From: Microbacteriaceae bacterium PS02067 | Lineage (GTDB): Bacteria > Actinomycetota > Actinomycetes > Actinomycetales > Microbacteriaceae | NCBI GenBank assembly: GCA_029960085.1 | Contig: JASCPG010000001.1 | Span: 1-64,000 of the forward strand | Reading direction: 5' to 3' | DNA length: 64,000 bases | Part shown: positions 43,478 through 52,903 of the stretch, one piece after another | Layout: the number at the start of each line of letters is the position of its first letter | Numbering within the stretch: position 1 is the stretch's first letter | Translations under genes and position numbers: made by a program | Notes under the pieces: generated by a model | The model's input: only the letters and a program-made list of their open reading frames with translations | What the model was told of the DNA's origin: nothing | Databases searched by the model: none

Positions 43478-44788
43478 ATGCTCCGCACGATCGACCTCCG
43501 AGGTCGCGCCCTCACCACGGCTGACCTTCTCGCCGCCGTCCCGCGTGCCCAGGCGGCGCGCGCCGAGGCACTGCAGGCGGCGGCCGACATCGTCGCCGAC
43601 GTCCGCACGCGCGGCGAGGCTGCCCTGCGCGAACAGGCCGCGCGTTTCGATCACGTCAGCGATCACCCGATCCGGGTGCCGCAGGCGCACCTCGACGAGG
43701 CCCTCGAGGGCATGGACCCGGGTGTTCGCGCCGCGATCGAAGAGGCGATCCGCCGCGTGCGCGTCGCGTCGGCGGCGCAGGTTCCCGCTACGGTCGTGAC
43801 CGACGTCGCGCCCGGTGCCCGTGTCGAGCAGCGCTGGCAGCCGGTGCGGCGGGCGGGGGTCTACGTTCCCGGAGGCAAGGCCGCGTACCCGTCGAGTGTC
43901 GTCATGAACGTCGTCCCGGCGCAGGTGGCCGGTGTCGCAGACGTGGCGCTCGCGTCGCCCGCGCAAGCGGAGTTCGACGGGCGCGTCGATCCCGATGTCC
44001 TCGCGACGGCGAAGCTCCTCGGCGTGACGGAGGTCTACGCGATGGGCGGCGCGGGAGCCGTCGGCGCCTACGCGTTCGGTGTCGACAGCCTCGGCCTCGA
44101 TCCGGTCGACGTGATCACAGGCCCCGGCAACAACTTCGTCGCGTCGGCGAAGCGCGTCGTCGCCGGCATCGTCGGCACCGACTCGGAGGCCGGCGCGACC
44201 GAGATCCTCATCGTCGCCGACGAGAATGCCGATCCGGCTCTCGTCGCGGTCGACCTCATCAGTCAGGCGGAGCACGACGAGCAGGCATCCACGGTGCTCG
44301 TGACGTGGTCGCAAGAGCTCGCCGACGCGGTGCGCGTCGAGGTGGCAGCACGCGTCGACGCGACGCGCAACGCCGCCCGGGCGCGCGCCGCACTGGAGGG
44401 CACACAGTCCGCGATCGTCCTCGTCGACGACCGCGCCGGCGCCGTCGCGTTCAGCAACGCCTACGCGCCCGAGCACCTCGAGCTGCACCTCGTCGACCCG
44501 CAGCCGGCGGAATACGTGAACGCCGGAGCGGTCTTCGTCGGGGCGTTCTCACCCGTGAGCCTCGGCGACTACCTCGCCGGCAGCAACCACGTCCTCCCGA
44601 CCGGCGGCCAGGCGCGCTACGCCGCAGGACTGTCGGCGTCGACCTTCCTCCGTCCCCAGCAGGTGATCACCTACGATCGCGGAGCGCTGCAGACGGTCGC
44701 GGACGGCATCGTCGCGCTGGCGGATGCCGAGGGGCTCCCCGCGCACGGCGAGGCCGTCACCGCTCGATTCGCAGGCACGGAGGCCTAG
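43478..44788 (+). CDS. hisD: histidinol dehydrogenase
   Basis: A 436-aa NAD-dependent zinc enzyme catalysing the last two steps of histidine synthesis. Family signatures: Y-V-P-G-G-K-A-A-Y-P-S-S-V (about 128-140), A-M-G-G-A-G-A-V (about 189), G-P-G-N (about 212) and Q-A-E-H-D-E-Q-A (about 266, catalytic Glu-His pair). Full length. No other his genes are nearby. nrdR starts on the very next base, so the two share a transcript. Confidence 0.97.
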   Translation: MLRTIDLRGRALTTADLLAAVPRAQAARAEALQAAADIVADVRTRGEAALREQAARFDHVSDHPIRVPQAHLDEALEGMDPGVRAAIEEAIRRVRVASAAQVPATVVTDVAPGARVEQRWQPVRRAGVYVPGGKAAYPSSVVMNVVPAQVAGVADVALASPAQAEFDGRVDPDVLATAKLLGVTEVYAMGGAGAVGAYAFGVDSLGLDPVDVITGPGNNFVASAKRVVAGIVGTDSEAGATEILIVADENADPALVAVDLISQAEHDEQASTVLVTWSQELADAVRVEVAARVDATRNAARARAALEGTQSAIVLVDDRAGAVAFSNAYAPEHLELHLVDPQPAEYVNAGAVFVGAFSPVSLGDYLAGSNHVLPTGGQARYAAGLSASTFLRPQQVITYDRGALQTVADGIVALADAEGLPAHGEAVTARFAGTEA

Positions 44789-45256
44789 ATGCACTGCCCG
44801 TTCTGCCGCCACCCCGACTCCCGCGTCATCGATTCCCGCACGAGCGATGACGGACTCAGCATCCGTCGCCGCAGGCAGTGCCCCGAGTGTGGGGGGCGGT
44901 TCTCGACGATCGAGACGGCGAGCCTCGGCGTCATCAAGCGCTCGGGCGTCATCGAGCCGTTCAGTCGCGAGAAGGTCGTCTCGGGCGTGCGCAAAGCCTG
45001 TCAGGGACGCCCGGTGACCGAGGCCGACCTGGCTCTGCTCGCGCAGACCGTCGAGGAGGCCGTGCGCCAGACCGGTGCCTCACAGGTCGACACCAACGAG
45101 ATCGGCCTCGCGATCCTCGAGCCTCTCCGCGATCTCGACGAGGTCGCCTACCTGCGCTTCGCGAGCGTCTACCAGGCGTTCGACTCCCTGGACGACTTCG
45201 AGGCATCCATCGCGCGCCTGCGCGCCGATCACGCGCGCGCGGAGCGATCCGAGTAG
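44789..45256 (+). CDS. nrdR: transcriptional repressor NrdR
   Basis: A 155-aa repressor of ribonucleotide reductase genes. An N-terminal zinc ribbon (M-H-C-P-F-C, then C-P-E-C, four Cys) is followed by an ATP-cone domain (about 48-136) that senses ATP and dATP. The sequence [10 protein letters not shown] is characteristic. No nrd genes are in the window. It starts directly after the hisD stop. Confidence 0.97.
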   Translation: MHCPFCRHPDSRVIDSRTSDDGLSIRRRRQCPECGGRFSTIETASLGVIKRSGVIEPFSREKVVSGVRKACQGRPVTEADLALLAQTVEEAVRQTGASQVDTNEIGLAILEPLRDLDEVAYLRFASVYQAFDSLDDFEASIARLRADHARAERSE

Positions 45257-45296
45257 TTCCGGCCCGCGCGGATGCGGTGCGGAGTGCGCGGCGCCC

Positions 45297-45302
45297 TAGG
45301 CT
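45297..45302 (+). promoter_or_regulatory. leaderless promoter -10 of pyrD
   Basis: TAGGCT ends 7 nt before the ATG at 45310 (4 nt before the in-frame GTG at 45307). Confidence 0.55.
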
Positions 45303-45309
45303 GAACGTG

Positions 45310-46335
45310 ATGTATCCCTTCATCTTCCGCACGTTCTTCGCGCGCATGGATCCCGAGCGGGCCCACCACCTCGTCATCCCCGTGATCCGGGCGATCGGTG
45401 TCTGGCCGATCGCCCCCATCGCCCGGGCTCTGACGAAGCCCGACCCGCGTCTTCGCACCGAGGCTCTCGGCCTGGTCTTCGACTCCCCGTTCGGCGTCGC
45501 CGCGGGCTTCGACAAGAACGCCGTCATGAGCGAAGGGCTCCACGCGCTCGGCTTCGGGCATGTCGAAATCGGCACCGTCACGGCGATCGCGCAGGAGGGG
45601 AACCCTCGGCCACGGCTCTTCCGCCTCGTGGAGGACCGCGCGCTCATCAACCGGATGGGCTTCAACAACGCCGGAGCCGCCGCCGCCGCGGAGCGACTGC
45701 GACGCTCACGCCGCCGTCCGCGACGGGCGATCCTCGGCGCCAACATCGGCAAGAGTCGCGTCGTCGACGTGGAGGCGGCGACGGATGACTACGTCGCGAG
45801 CACCCGCGCCATCGCGCCCGTCGCCGACTACCTGGTCGTCAACGTCTCCTCCCCGAACACACCGGGTCTGCGCGGGCTCCAGGCCGTCGAGACGCTGCGC
45901 CCGCTGCTGGAAGCAGTGCGGGATGCCGCGGGTGAGACACCCCTGCTCGTGAAAATCGCTCCCGACCTGCCCGATGACGAGATCGAGACGATCGCCCGAC
46001 TCGCCGTCGATCTGGGGCTCGCCGGACTCGTCGCGACCAACACGACGATCGCGCGGGAGCCGCTCAGTGCGGACCCTGCCGTCGTCGAGGCGATGGGAGC
46101 GGGCGGACTGTCCGGTGCGCCGCTGCGCCGACGCTCACTCGAGGTGCTGCGGACGGTCCGTGCGGTCGTGCCGGCGGAGTTCTGCGTGATCTCGGCCGGG
46201 GGAGTGGAGACGGCAGACGACGTGCGCGAACGCCTTGCGGCGGGCGCCGACCTCGTCCAGGGCTACACGGCGTTCATCTACCGCGGCCCGTTGTGGGCAC
46301 GCCAGATCAACCGGGGCCTCGCGAAGGCGCTCTGA
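45310..46335 (+). CDS. pyrD: quinone-dependent dihydroorotate dehydrogenase (class 2)
   Basis: A 341-aa FMN enzyme of pyrimidine synthesis. The N-terminal helices (M-Y-P-F-I-F-R-T-F-F-A-R-M-D-P-E) attach it to the membrane and mark class 2. Core motifs: G-F-D-K-N-A (about 60), I-N-R-M-G-F-N-N, N-V-S-S-P-N-T-P-G-L-R (catalytic Ser) and A-T-N-T-T. It hands electrons to menaquinone, which the bcc-aa3 chain encoded here re-oxidises. ATG 45310 is preferred over GTG 45307 from promoter spacing. Confidence 0.95.
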   Translation: MYPFIFRTFFARMDPERAHHLVIPVIRAIGVWPIAPIARALTKPDPRLRTEALGLVFDSPFGVAAGFDKNAVMSEGLHALGFGHVEIGTVTAIAQEGNPRPRLFRLVEDRALINRMGFNNAGAAAAAERLRRSRRRPRRAILGANIGKSRVVDVEAATDDYVASTRAIAPVADYLVVNVSSPNTPGLRGLQAVETLRPLLEAVRDAAGETPLLVKIAPDLPDDEIETIARLAVDLGLAGLVATNTTIAREPLSADPAVVEAMGAGGLSGAPLRRRSLEVLRTVRAVVPAEFCVISAGGVETADDVRERLAAGADLVQGYTAFIYRGPLWARQINRGLAKAL

Positions 46336-46359
46336 ACGACCCGTTCAGAACGGCCCGGC

Positions 46360-46914
46360 TCAGGACGGGTACTCGCCGCGCTTGACCTGCGGCTTCGGCA
46401 GGCGCATGAAACGCATCTGGACCGACCGCATCGCGGCGTACCAGCCGAGGCCCTTCTCGGTGCGATCGCCCCACTTCTTCTTCGCGAGACGCTTGATCCG
46501 CGCGCTCGTGATGATCATGTCGCCGAGGGTGAAGAGGATGAACACCCACAGGGCAAGGTACGCGTAGAACTGCAGAGCCGTGTTCTGTACGACGGCGACG
46601 AGGATCACGAGGACCATGAGCGGCATCAGCAGCTCGCCCAGGTGCCATCCCGCGTCGACCCAGTCGCGCACGAACCTGCGCTGCGGCCCCTTGTCGCGAA
46701 CGGGCAGATACTTCTCGTCGCCGTTGGCCATGCCGACGCGCGCCTTGTTCCGCTGCTCGGCGAGGTTCGCCTTCGCGCGGGCCCGTGCCTCCTTCGTGTC
46801 GGGCACGAGGGGGCGCTTTCGGGCGGCCTCCTGCTCGGCACGCGACGGCGTGGGACGGTGCTTGCCCGGGCCGGCGTCGGGTTCGGTGTCGGGGGCGGGC
46901 GGAGTCTTGGCCAC
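46360..46914 (-). CDS. DUF3043 membrane protein
   Basis: A 184-aa protein. The charged N-terminal half (Pro, Lys and Arg rich) includes the DUF3043 signature R-P-L-V-P-D-T-K-E-A-R (about 35-45). Two transmembrane helices (about 97-115 and 119-138) and a basic C-terminal tail follow. It is common in Actinobacteria, with unknown function. GTG 46914 has gagga upstream; ATG 46978 would give a longer form. Divergent from the dipeptidase gene. Confidence 0.8.
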   Translation of the reverse strand: MAKTPPAPDTEPDAGPGKHRPTPSRAEQEAARKRPLVPDTKEARARAKANLAEQRNKARVGMANGDEKYLPVRDKGPQRRFVRDWVDAGWHLGELLMPLMVLVILVAVVQNTALQFYAYLALWVFILFTLGDMIITSARIKRLAKKKWGDRTEKGLGWYAAMRSVQMRFMRLPKPQVKRGEYPS

Positions 46915-46962
46915 GGGTGGGGTCCTCGGTATCGGTGCTGCGGGAGCGCGAAGCGCGCCACC

Positions 46963-46968
46963 TAAGAT
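46963..46968 (+). promoter_or_regulatory. leaderless promoter -10 of the M20 dipeptidase gene
   Basis: TAAGAT ends 7 nt before the ATG at 46976. On the opposite strand TAATCT overlaps the same sequence and may serve the DUF3043 gene, so the two promoters cannot easily fire together. Confidence 0.55.
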
Positions 46969-46975
46969 TACCCGC

Positions 46976-48370
46976 ATGACCTCCGAGACTTCCCGCTCCG
47001 CATCCGTCCGCGACGCCGCCGAGGCAGCGGTGCCCGCCGCACTCGCAGATCTCGGGGATCTCGTCCGCATCCGGTCGATCGCGTTCCCGGGGTTCGAGCG
47101 CGCCGAGGTCGAGCGCAGTGCCGCCGCGGTGAAGTCCCTCCTCGACGACCTCGGGATCTTCGACAGCGTCGAGGTCAAGACGGCTGTGATCCCCGAGACG
47201 GGGGCGGAGGGGATGCCCGCCGTCCTCGCGTCGCGCGCGGCGCGGAACGGCCGGCCCACGATCCTCCTGTACGCGCACCACGACGTGCAGCCCGTCGGGG
47301 ACGAGTCGCTGTGGGAGTCGGCGCCGTTCGAACCCACGGTTCGTGGCGGGCGCCTCTACGGCCGCGGAGCCGCCGATGACAAGGCCGGGGTCATGGCGCA
47401 CGTCGGCGCCCTCCGCGCGCTGGTGGAGGCGGTCGGACCCGACTTCGACCTCGGCGTGAACCTCTTCATCGAGGGTGAGGAGGAAGCCGGCTCGGCGTCC
47501 TTCGCCGCCTTCCTCGCGGAGAACGCCGATGCGCTGCGCGCCGACGTCATCGTCGTCGCCGATTCGGGCAACTGGGATGCCACGACCCCCGCCCTCACCG
47601 TCTCGCTCCGTGGCAACGCACGCTTCACGATGCGGGTGAAGACGCTCGAGCACGCCTCGCATTCGGGCATGTTCGGGGGAGCTGTCCCCGATGCGATGCT
47701 CGCGACCGTCAAGCTCCTCGCGACGCTGTGGGACGACGACGGGTCGGTCGCCGTCGCCGGTGTGACCGAGCGCGATGCCGAGACGCCCGACTACAGCGAG
47801 GCGACCCTCCGCGACGAGGCGGGCCTTCCCTCCGGGGTGAGCCCGATCGGCCGAGGTACGATCCTCAGCCGCATCTGGAACAAGCCGTCGCTCACCGTCA
47901 CGGGGATCGACGCGCCGAGCGTGAAGAACGCCTCGAACACGCTCTCGCCCGAGGTCTCGGTCGTCATCAGCATGCGCGTCGCGCCGGGACAGGATGCCCG
48001 CGCCGCCTACGACGCCCTCGAGACGCACCTGCGCGCCCACGCCCCCTTCGGCGCGGAACTGACCTTCACCGACATCGACTGCGGCGACGCGTTCCTCGTC
48101 GACACGAGCGGAACCGCCGTCTCGCTCGCCCGCGGGGCGCTCGAGGCGGGGTACGGCGTCCCGCCCGTCGACATCGGCGTCGGGGGGTCGATCCCCTTCA
48201 TCGCCGACCTCGTGCGCGAGTTCCCCGCCGCCCAGATCCTGGTCACGGGAGTCGAAGACCCGCACGCGCGGGCGCACAGCCCGAATGAGTCGCTCCACCT
48301 CGACACGTTCCGGCACGCGCTCGTGTCCGAAGCCCTCCTGCTCGAGAGCCTCGACGCCTCGGAGATCTGA
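46976..48370 (+). CDS. M20-family metallodipeptidase
   Basis: A 464-aa zinc peptidase. Metal and catalytic motifs: Y-A-H-H-D-V-Q-P (about 98-105), G-R-G-A-A-D-D-K (about 127-134), E-G-E-E-E-A-G-S (about 162, catalytic Glu) and a late H in S-P-N-E-S-L-H. A dimerisation (lid) domain lies at about 215-360. It probably hydrolyses dipeptides; related enzymes act on Cys-Gly or beta-Ala dipeptides, and the substrate cannot be chosen here. Confidence 0.9.
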   Translation: MTSETSRSASVRDAAEAAVPAALADLGDLVRIRSIAFPGFERAEVERSAAAVKSLLDDLGIFDSVEVKTAVIPETGAEGMPAVLASRAARNGRPTILLYAHHDVQPVGDESLWESAPFEPTVRGGRLYGRGAADDKAGVMAHVGALRALVEAVGPDFDLGVNLFIEGEEEAGSASFAAFLAENADALRADVIVVADSGNWDATTPALTVSLRGNARFTMRVKTLEHASHSGMFGGAVPDAMLATVKLLATLWDDDGSVAVAGVTERDAETPDYSEATLRDEAGLPSGVSPIGRGTILSRIWNKPSLTVTGIDAPSVKNASNTLSPEVSVVISMRVAPGQDARAAYDALETHLRAHAPFGAELTFTDIDCGDAFLVDTSGTAVSLARGALEAGYGVPPVDIGVGGSIPFIADLVREFPAAQILVTGVEDPHARAHSPNESLHLDTFRHALVSEALLLESLDASEI

Positions 48371-48392
48371 GCCGGCGCGCCCCAAGGCGGCG

Positions 48393-48398
48393 TAGAAT
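48393..48398 (+). promoter_or_regulatory. candidate -10 of erpA
   Basis: TAGAAT, 48 nt before the ATG at 48447. The leader contains aactccgggag-like sequence just before the gene. Confidence 0.45.
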
Positions 48399-48446
48399 CG
48401 AGGCATCCAGCCGGATGACACCGGCCCGACACTCCGGGAGTACCCC

Positions 48447-48815
48447 ATGACCGACACCGCACTCACGACCGACACCGCCGCCGAGAAGGCTCACGGCGTG
48501 GGCCTCACCGACGCCGCTGCGGCGAAGGTCAAGAGTCTCCTCGACCAGGAGGGTCGCGACGACCTGCGCCTGCGTGTCGCCGTGCAGCCGGGCGGATGCT
48601 CGGGGCTCATCTACCAGCTCTACTTCGACGAGCGCTTCCTCGACGGCGACCAGGCGGTCGACTTCGACGGTGTCGAGGTCATCGTCGACGACATGTCGGT
48701 CCCGTACCTCGACGGCGCGACGATCGACTTCAAGGACACGATCTCCGAGCAGGGGTTCACTATCGACAACCCCAACGCGGCGGGCAGCTGCGCCTGCGGC
48801 GACAGCTTCCACTGA
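48447..48815 (+). CDS. erpA: iron-sulfur cluster insertion protein, A-type
   Basis: A 122-aa HesB/IscA-family carrier of Fe-S clusters. All three cluster-binding cysteines are present: G-G-C-S-G-L near the middle and S-C-A-C-G-D at the C-terminus. It may supply clusters to the Rieske protein encoded at 55 kb. The gene lies between the dipeptidase and cytochrome oxidase genes, as in other Actinobacteria. Confidence 0.93.
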   Translation: MTDTALTTDTAAEKAHGVGLTDAAAAKVKSLLDQEGRDDLRLRVAVQPGGCSGLIYQLYFDERFLDGDQAVDFDGVEVIVDDMSVPYLDGATIDFKDTISEQGFTIDNPNAAGSCACGDSFH

Positions 48816-48898
48816 ACGACGCCGGTCGCGGGCGGAAAACCCCTCCGATAGTGACGGACATCCTGGGCGGATGGCCTGAATCGGGTGGGAGGTTGCCC

Positions 48899-48904
48899 TA
48901 GACT
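48899..48904 (+). promoter_or_regulatory. candidate -10 of the ctaCDF operon
   Basis: TAGACT, 38 nt before the GTG at 48943; the leader of about 32 nt carries the ribosome site gaaaggtg. Confidence 0.5.
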
Positions 48905-48942
48905 GAACGGTGTTCGACCTTCATGACCCCGAAAGGTGCACC

Positions 48943-49839
48943 GTGCGCGTCACACGCCGCCTCCGCCTCGCCGCCATCCCGCTCGGGATCGTCACGGCGG
49001 TCGCCCTCGCGGGCTGCACGACGGCTCAGCTGAACGGGTTCCTGCCCGGCTTCACCGATGACGGCACCCAGGCCACCAACCGCACCGAGATGGTGTCGGG
49101 TCTGTGGGTCAACTCGTGGATCGTCCTGCTCGCCGTCGGCGTGATCACCTGGGCCCTGATGGGCTGGGCGGCCATCGCCTACCGTCGCCGCAAGGGCCAG
49201 ACCGGCCTTCCCGTGCAGCTGCGCTACAACATGCCGATCGAGATCTTCTACACGGTCGTGCCCCTCATCCTCGTGCTGGGCTTCTTCGCCTTCACGGCAC
49301 GCGACCAGACGACGCTCGAGACCCAGTACGACGAGCCCGACGCCTGCATCACCGCGATCGGCAAGCAGTGGGCGTGGGACTTCCAGTACGCCCAGCAGGA
49401 CTGCGACGACGCGTCCGACGCCGTCTGGACGATGGGCGTGCAGGCGCAGACGGACGCCAAGGGCGACATCACCAGCGAGCTGCCCACGCTCTACCTGCCG
49501 GTCGACAAGAAGGTGAAGATCAAGCTCACCTCGCGTGACGTGATCCACTCCTTCTGGATCATCGACTTCCTGTACAAGAAGGACATGTACATCGGCAAGG
49601 ACAACTACTGGTCGTTCACGCCGACGCGCGTCGGCGAGTACGACGGCAAGTGCGCCGAGCTGTGCGGCCAGTACCACTCGATGATGCTCTTCAAGGTGAA
49701 GGTCGTCGAGCAGGCCGAGTACGACGCGTACCTCGACGGCCTGCGCGACGCCGGCCAGACGGGCGACATCAACGACGCCTACGACCGCCTGCAGAACCTG
49801 CCCGGCACGGGCGCCTCCGAGTCCAAGGGAGACCACTGA
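48943..49839 (+). CDS. ctaC: cytochrome c oxidase subunit II
   Basis: A 298-aa lipoprotein subunit of the aa3 oxidase. Signal peptide with lipobox L-A-G-C; two transmembrane helices (about 55-80 and 100-120); an extracytoplasmic cupredoxin domain with the dinuclear copper motif [12 protein letters not shown]. No fused cytochrome c domain, as expected where the diheme QcrC passes electrons directly. GTG start with gaaaggtg upstream. The stop overlaps the ctaD start by one base. Confidence 0.96.
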   Translation: MRVTRRLRLAAIPLGIVTAVALAGCTTAQLNGFLPGFTDDGTQATNRTEMVSGLWVNSWIVLLAVGVITWALMGWAAIAYRRRKGQTGLPVQLRYNMPIEIFYTVVPLILVLGFFAFTARDQTTLETQYDEPDACITAIGKQWAWDFQYAQQDCDDASDAVWTMGVQAQTDAKGDITSELPTLYLPVDKKVKIKLTSRDVIHSFWIIDFLYKKDMYIGKDNYWSFTPTRVGEYDGKCAELCGQYHSMMLFKVKVVEQAEYDAYLDGLRDAGQTGDINDAYDRLQNLPGTGASESKGDH

Positions 49840-51602
49840 TGGCGACGACCCTTCCGCTGCAGGGTGAGGCACCGCAACGCCCCACCACCCTCCCGCCGCG
49901 CCAGGCCGCTCTCATGAGCACCTCCCGTGTGGCCGAAAAGGGCAACATCATCGTCAAGTGGATCACCTCCACCGACCACAAGACGATCGGGTACATGTAC
50001 CTCATCGCGTCGGTGCTGTTCTTCCTCCTCGGCGGCGTGATGGCGCTGATCATCCGTGCCGAGCTGTTCGAGCCGGGCATGCAGATCGTGCCGACCAAGG
50101 ACCAGTACAACCAGCTGTTCACGATGCACGGCACTATCATGCTGCTGATGTTCGCGACACCGCTGTTCGCCGGCTTCGCCAATGCGATCCTCCCGCTGCA
50201 GATCGGCGCGCCCGACGTCGCATTCCCGCGTCTGAACGCCTTCGCGCTGTGGCTGTTCATCTTCGGCTCGGTCATCGCCGTGGCCGGCTTCCTCACGCCG
50301 CAGGGCGCGGCCGCGTTCGGATGGTTCGCCTATCAGCCGCTGGCCGGTGCGAGCTTCTCACCCGGAGCAGGCGGCAACCTGTGGATGCTCGGCCTCGGCA
50401 TGAGCGGTTTCGGCACGATCCTCGGTGCGGTCAACTTCATCACGACCATCATCACGATGCGCGCCCCGGGCATGACGATGTGGCGCATGCCGATCTTCAC
50501 CTGGAACACCCTGGTGACGAGCATCCTGATCCTCATGGCGTTCCCGGTGCTCGCCGCGGCGATCCTCGCCGCCGCCGCCGACCGCGTGCTCGGTGCGCAC
50601 ATCTACGACCCGGCCAACGGCGGTGTGCTCCTGTGGCAGCACCTGTTCTGGTTCTTCGGCCACCCCGAGGTCTACATCATCGCGTTGCCGTTCTTCGGCA
50701 TCGTCTCGGAGATCTTCCCGGTCTTCAGCCGCAAGCCGATCTTCGGCTACAAGACCCTCGTCTACGCGACCATCGCGATCGCGGCGCTGTCGGTGTCGGT
50801 GTGGGCGCACCACATGTACGTCACGGGTGCCGTCCTGCTGCCGTTCTTCTCCCTGATGACGATGCTCATCGCCGTGCCGACGGGTGTGAAGATCTTCAAC
50901 TGGATCGGCACGATGTGGCGAGGGTCGGTGACCTTCGAGACCCCGATGCTGTTCTCGCTCGGCTTCCTCGTGTCCTTCGTCTTCGGTGGGCTCACCGGCG
51001 TGATCCTGGCGTCGCCCCCGCTCGACTTCGCCATCTCCGACACCTACTTCGTCGTCGCGCACTTCCACTACGTGGTGTTCGGCACGGTCGTGTTCGCGAT
51101 GTTCGCCGGGTTCTACTTCTGGTGGCCGAAGTGGACGGGTCGGATGCTCAACGAGCGCCTGGGCGTCGTGCACTTCTGGTTGCTGTTCATCGGCTTCCAC
51201 ATGACGTTCCTCATCCAGCACTGGCTGGGTGTCGAGGGTATGGTGCGTCGCTACGCGGACTACTCGGCGGCCGACGGCTTCACGTGGCAGAACCAGGTCT
51301 CGACGGTCGGGGCCATGATCCTCGGCGCCTCGATGATCCCGTTCTTCCTGAACGTCTGGATCACGTCGCGCACAGCGCCGAAGGTGACCGTCAACGACCC
51401 GTGGGGCTACGGCGGATCGCTCGAGTGGGCGACCAGCTGCCCGCCGCCGCGCCACAACTTCACCTCGATCCCGCGCATCCGCAGCGAGCGGCCGGCGTTC
51501 GACCTGAACCACCCCGAGGCCGCGCTGCCTGTGGGTGTGGGTCCGGCGAAGGATGCTCCCGACGCCCCGGTCGTCGATCTGGCCGATGGAGAGGTCAAGT
51601 AA
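49839..51602 (+). CDS. ctaD: cytochrome c oxidase subunit I
   Basis: A 587-aa, 12-helix subunit holding heme a, heme a3 and CuB. The catalytic site motif W-F-F-G-H-P-E-V-Y (His-Tyr pair) and later H-H-M-Y and H-F-H-Y-V are present, as is the proton-channel sequence [11 protein letters not shown]. Reduces oxygen to water and pumps protons. The start overlaps ctaC; ctaF begins on the next base. Confidence 0.98.
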   Translation: MATTLPLQGEAPQRPTTLPPRQAALMSTSRVAEKGNIIVKWITSTDHKTIGYMYLIASVLFFLLGGVMALIIRAELFEPGMQIVPTKDQYNQLFTMHGTIMLLMFATPLFAGFANAILPLQIGAPDVAFPRLNAFALWLFIFGSVIAVAGFLTPQGAAAFGWFAYQPLAGASFSPGAGGNLWMLGLGMSGFGTILGAVNFITTIITMRAPGMTMWRMPIFTWNTLVTSILILMAFPVLAAAILAAAADRVLGAHIYDPANGGVLLWQHLFWFFGHPEVYIIALPFFGIVSEIFPVFSRKPIFGYKTLVYATIAIAALSVSVWAHHMYVTGAVLLPFFSLMTMLIAVPTGVKIFNWIGTMWRGSVTFETPMLFSLGFLVSFVFGGLTGVILASPPLDFAISDTYFVVAHFHYVVFGTVVFAMFAGFYFWWPKWTGRMLNERLGVVHFWLLFIGFHMTFLIQHWLGVEGMVRRYADYSAADGFTWQNQVSTVGAMILGASMIPFFLNVWITSRTAPKVTVNDPWGYGGSLEWATSCPPPRHNFTSIPRIRSERPAFDLNHPEAALPVGVGPAKDAPDAPVVDLADGEVK

Positions 51603-52037
51603 GTGAAGACCAACGTCAACCTGTGGTGGATCCTCGCCGCGTTCTTCCTGCTGGTGTTCGCCGTCTACACCGGCTGGAACATCATCGCCCACCCCGATCG
51701 TGCGTGGTTCCACGCGATCGAGTGGGCCGGGACGACAGCCCTGCTGTTCTCCTTCTTCATGAGCGCCATGGTCGGCTTCTACGTCGGGCGTGTGCACCGC
51801 GCGCAGGGCGGCGAGCTGCCCGAGGACACCCTCACGGCCGACATCGATGACGCCGACCCCGAGATCGGCGAGTTCAGCCCCTGGTCGTGGTGGCCCCTCG
51901 TGCTCGCCTTCTCGGCGGCACTGTTCATCCTCGGTCTGGCCGTCGGACAGTTCCTGCTGCCGATCGGATTCGGTGTGTTCGTCGTCGCGATCGTCGGCTG
52001 GGTCTACGAGTACTACCGCGGGTACTTCGCGCGCTGA
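51603..52037 (+). CDS. ctaF: actinobacterial cytochrome c oxidase subunit IV
   Basis: A 144-aa membrane protein with four helices (about 6-25, 36-58, 92-112 and 117-137). The start M-K-T-N-V-N-L-W-W-I-L is typical of the actinobacterial CtaF family, needed for assembly of the aa3 oxidase. GTG start directly after the ctaD stop. Confidence 0.93.
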   Translation: MKTNVNLWWILAAFFLLVFAVYTGWNIIAHPDRAWFHAIEWAGTTALLFSFFMSAMVGFYVGRVHRAQGGELPEDTLTADIDDADPEIGEFSPWSWWPLVLAFSAALFILGLAVGQFLLPIGFGVFVVAIVGWVYEYYRGYFAR

Positions 52038-52054
52038 GCGGATCTCGCCTCATC

Positions 52055-52358
52055 ATGGCTCTGTCACTGCAGGGCGATGCTGACGGGTCCCGGTGACCGC
52101 TGGCTGCTGTGCAGCGACGGCATCAGCGACTATCTGCCGGAGGACGCGATCACCGAAGTCCTCGGCAACTCGGACACGGTGGCGGCAGCGACGCGGCTCG
52201 TCGACCTGGCCATCGGCGCGGGCTCGCGTGACAACGTCACCGCGGTGGTCGCCGACGTCATCGAAAGCCCGGCGGGCCGCGTGGAACGGCACACCGATGT
52301 CCGCTTCTGGGGATCCGCGGAGGCACGCTTCTCAGAAGGCACCGACCTCGCGGGCTGA
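52055..52358 (+). pseudogene. PP2C-type protein phosphatase, decayed C-terminal remnant
   Basis: The frame starting at 52077 encodes about 93 residues that match only the end of a PP2C phosphatase: G-D-R-W-L-L-C-S-D-G-I-S-D-Y, then G-S-R-D-N-V-T-A-V-V-A-D-V. The preceding frame (52055) reads A-L-S-L-Q-G-D-A-D, which resembles the segment normally just upstream, and then stops. The two frames meet at GATGCTGAC (52076-52084), consistent with a small deletion or frameshift. The catalytic N-terminal two thirds (metal Asp motifs) are missing. Codon use matches the neighbours. An active 93-aa product is unlikely. Confidence 0.75.
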
Positions 52359-52392
52359 TCCGGGCTCGTAGCCGCACGAGCTCCCATCCGCT

Positions 52393-52818
52393 CTACTTCG
52401 GCGTGCGGACGTACATCACGAGCGGATCGAAGATGCGGGGGAGCGCGCCGTCGGCCCCGTCGACGGGAAGGCCTTCCCGCGCCCAGTACTCGAACCCGCC
52501 GATCATCTCGCGCACCGAATAGCCCAGTCTCGCGAACTCGACGGCGCCCTTCGCGCCGGCGTTGCACCCCGGGCTCCAGCAGTACACGACGACCGGGACC
52601 GCGGGGTCGATCTCGTTCGCCGCACGCGCGGCGATCTCGCGGTACGGCATGTGTACGGCGCCCTGCGCGTGTCCCTGGGCCCAGGCATCCGCGCTGCGGA
52701 CGTCGACGAGGGTGAGCGGTTCCCCGGCCTTCAGCGCCGCGTAGACATCGGAGGCGTCGGTTTCGTGGAGGAGCTTCGCGGAGAAGTATCCCAGGGCGTC
52801 ATACGTGGTATCCGTCAT
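52393..52818 (-). CDS. rhodanese-domain protein
   Basis: A 141-aa single-domain protein. V-D-V-R-S-A-D-A-W-A-Q-G-H (about 38-50) and the active loop V-V-Y-C-W-S-P-G-C-N-A (about 77-87, catalytic Cys) identify the sulfurtransferase fold. It may transfer sulfur or handle cyanide or thiols; the loop sequence does not fix the substrate. It is transcribed away from qcrB, with a hairpin between them. Confidence 0.88.
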   Translation of the reverse strand: MTDTTYDALGYFSAKLLHETDASDVYAALKAGEPLTLVDVRSADAWAQGHAQGAVHMPYREIAARAANEIDPAVPVVVYCWSPGCNAGAKGAVEFARLGYSVREMIGGFEYWAREGLPVDGADGALPRIFDPLVMYVRTPK

Positions 52819-52841
52819 GCTTCGACGCTACGCCGAAGACG

Positions 52842-52883
52842 AAAGCGGCGAGGCCGACCATTCGGTCAGACCTCGCCGCTTTT
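52842..52883 (-). terminator. hairpin after qcrB
   Basis: AAAGCGGCGAGG (52842-52853) pairs with CCTCGCCGCTTT (52871-52882), a 12-bp perfect stem with a 17-nt loop. It lies 21 nt past the qcrB stop. The T-run is short on both strands, so efficiency is uncertain. Confidence 0.75.
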
Positions 52884-52903
52884 CAGCCAAGCTCAGGCGG
52901 AGC

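Noticed and set aside
46333-46353. Small palindromes (TGAACG/CGTTCA, CCGTTC/GAACGG) between pyrD and the DUF3043 gene as a terminator
   Set aside because: Stems of only 6 bp, overlapping each other, with no T-run; they may be chance in a 24-nt convergent gap.
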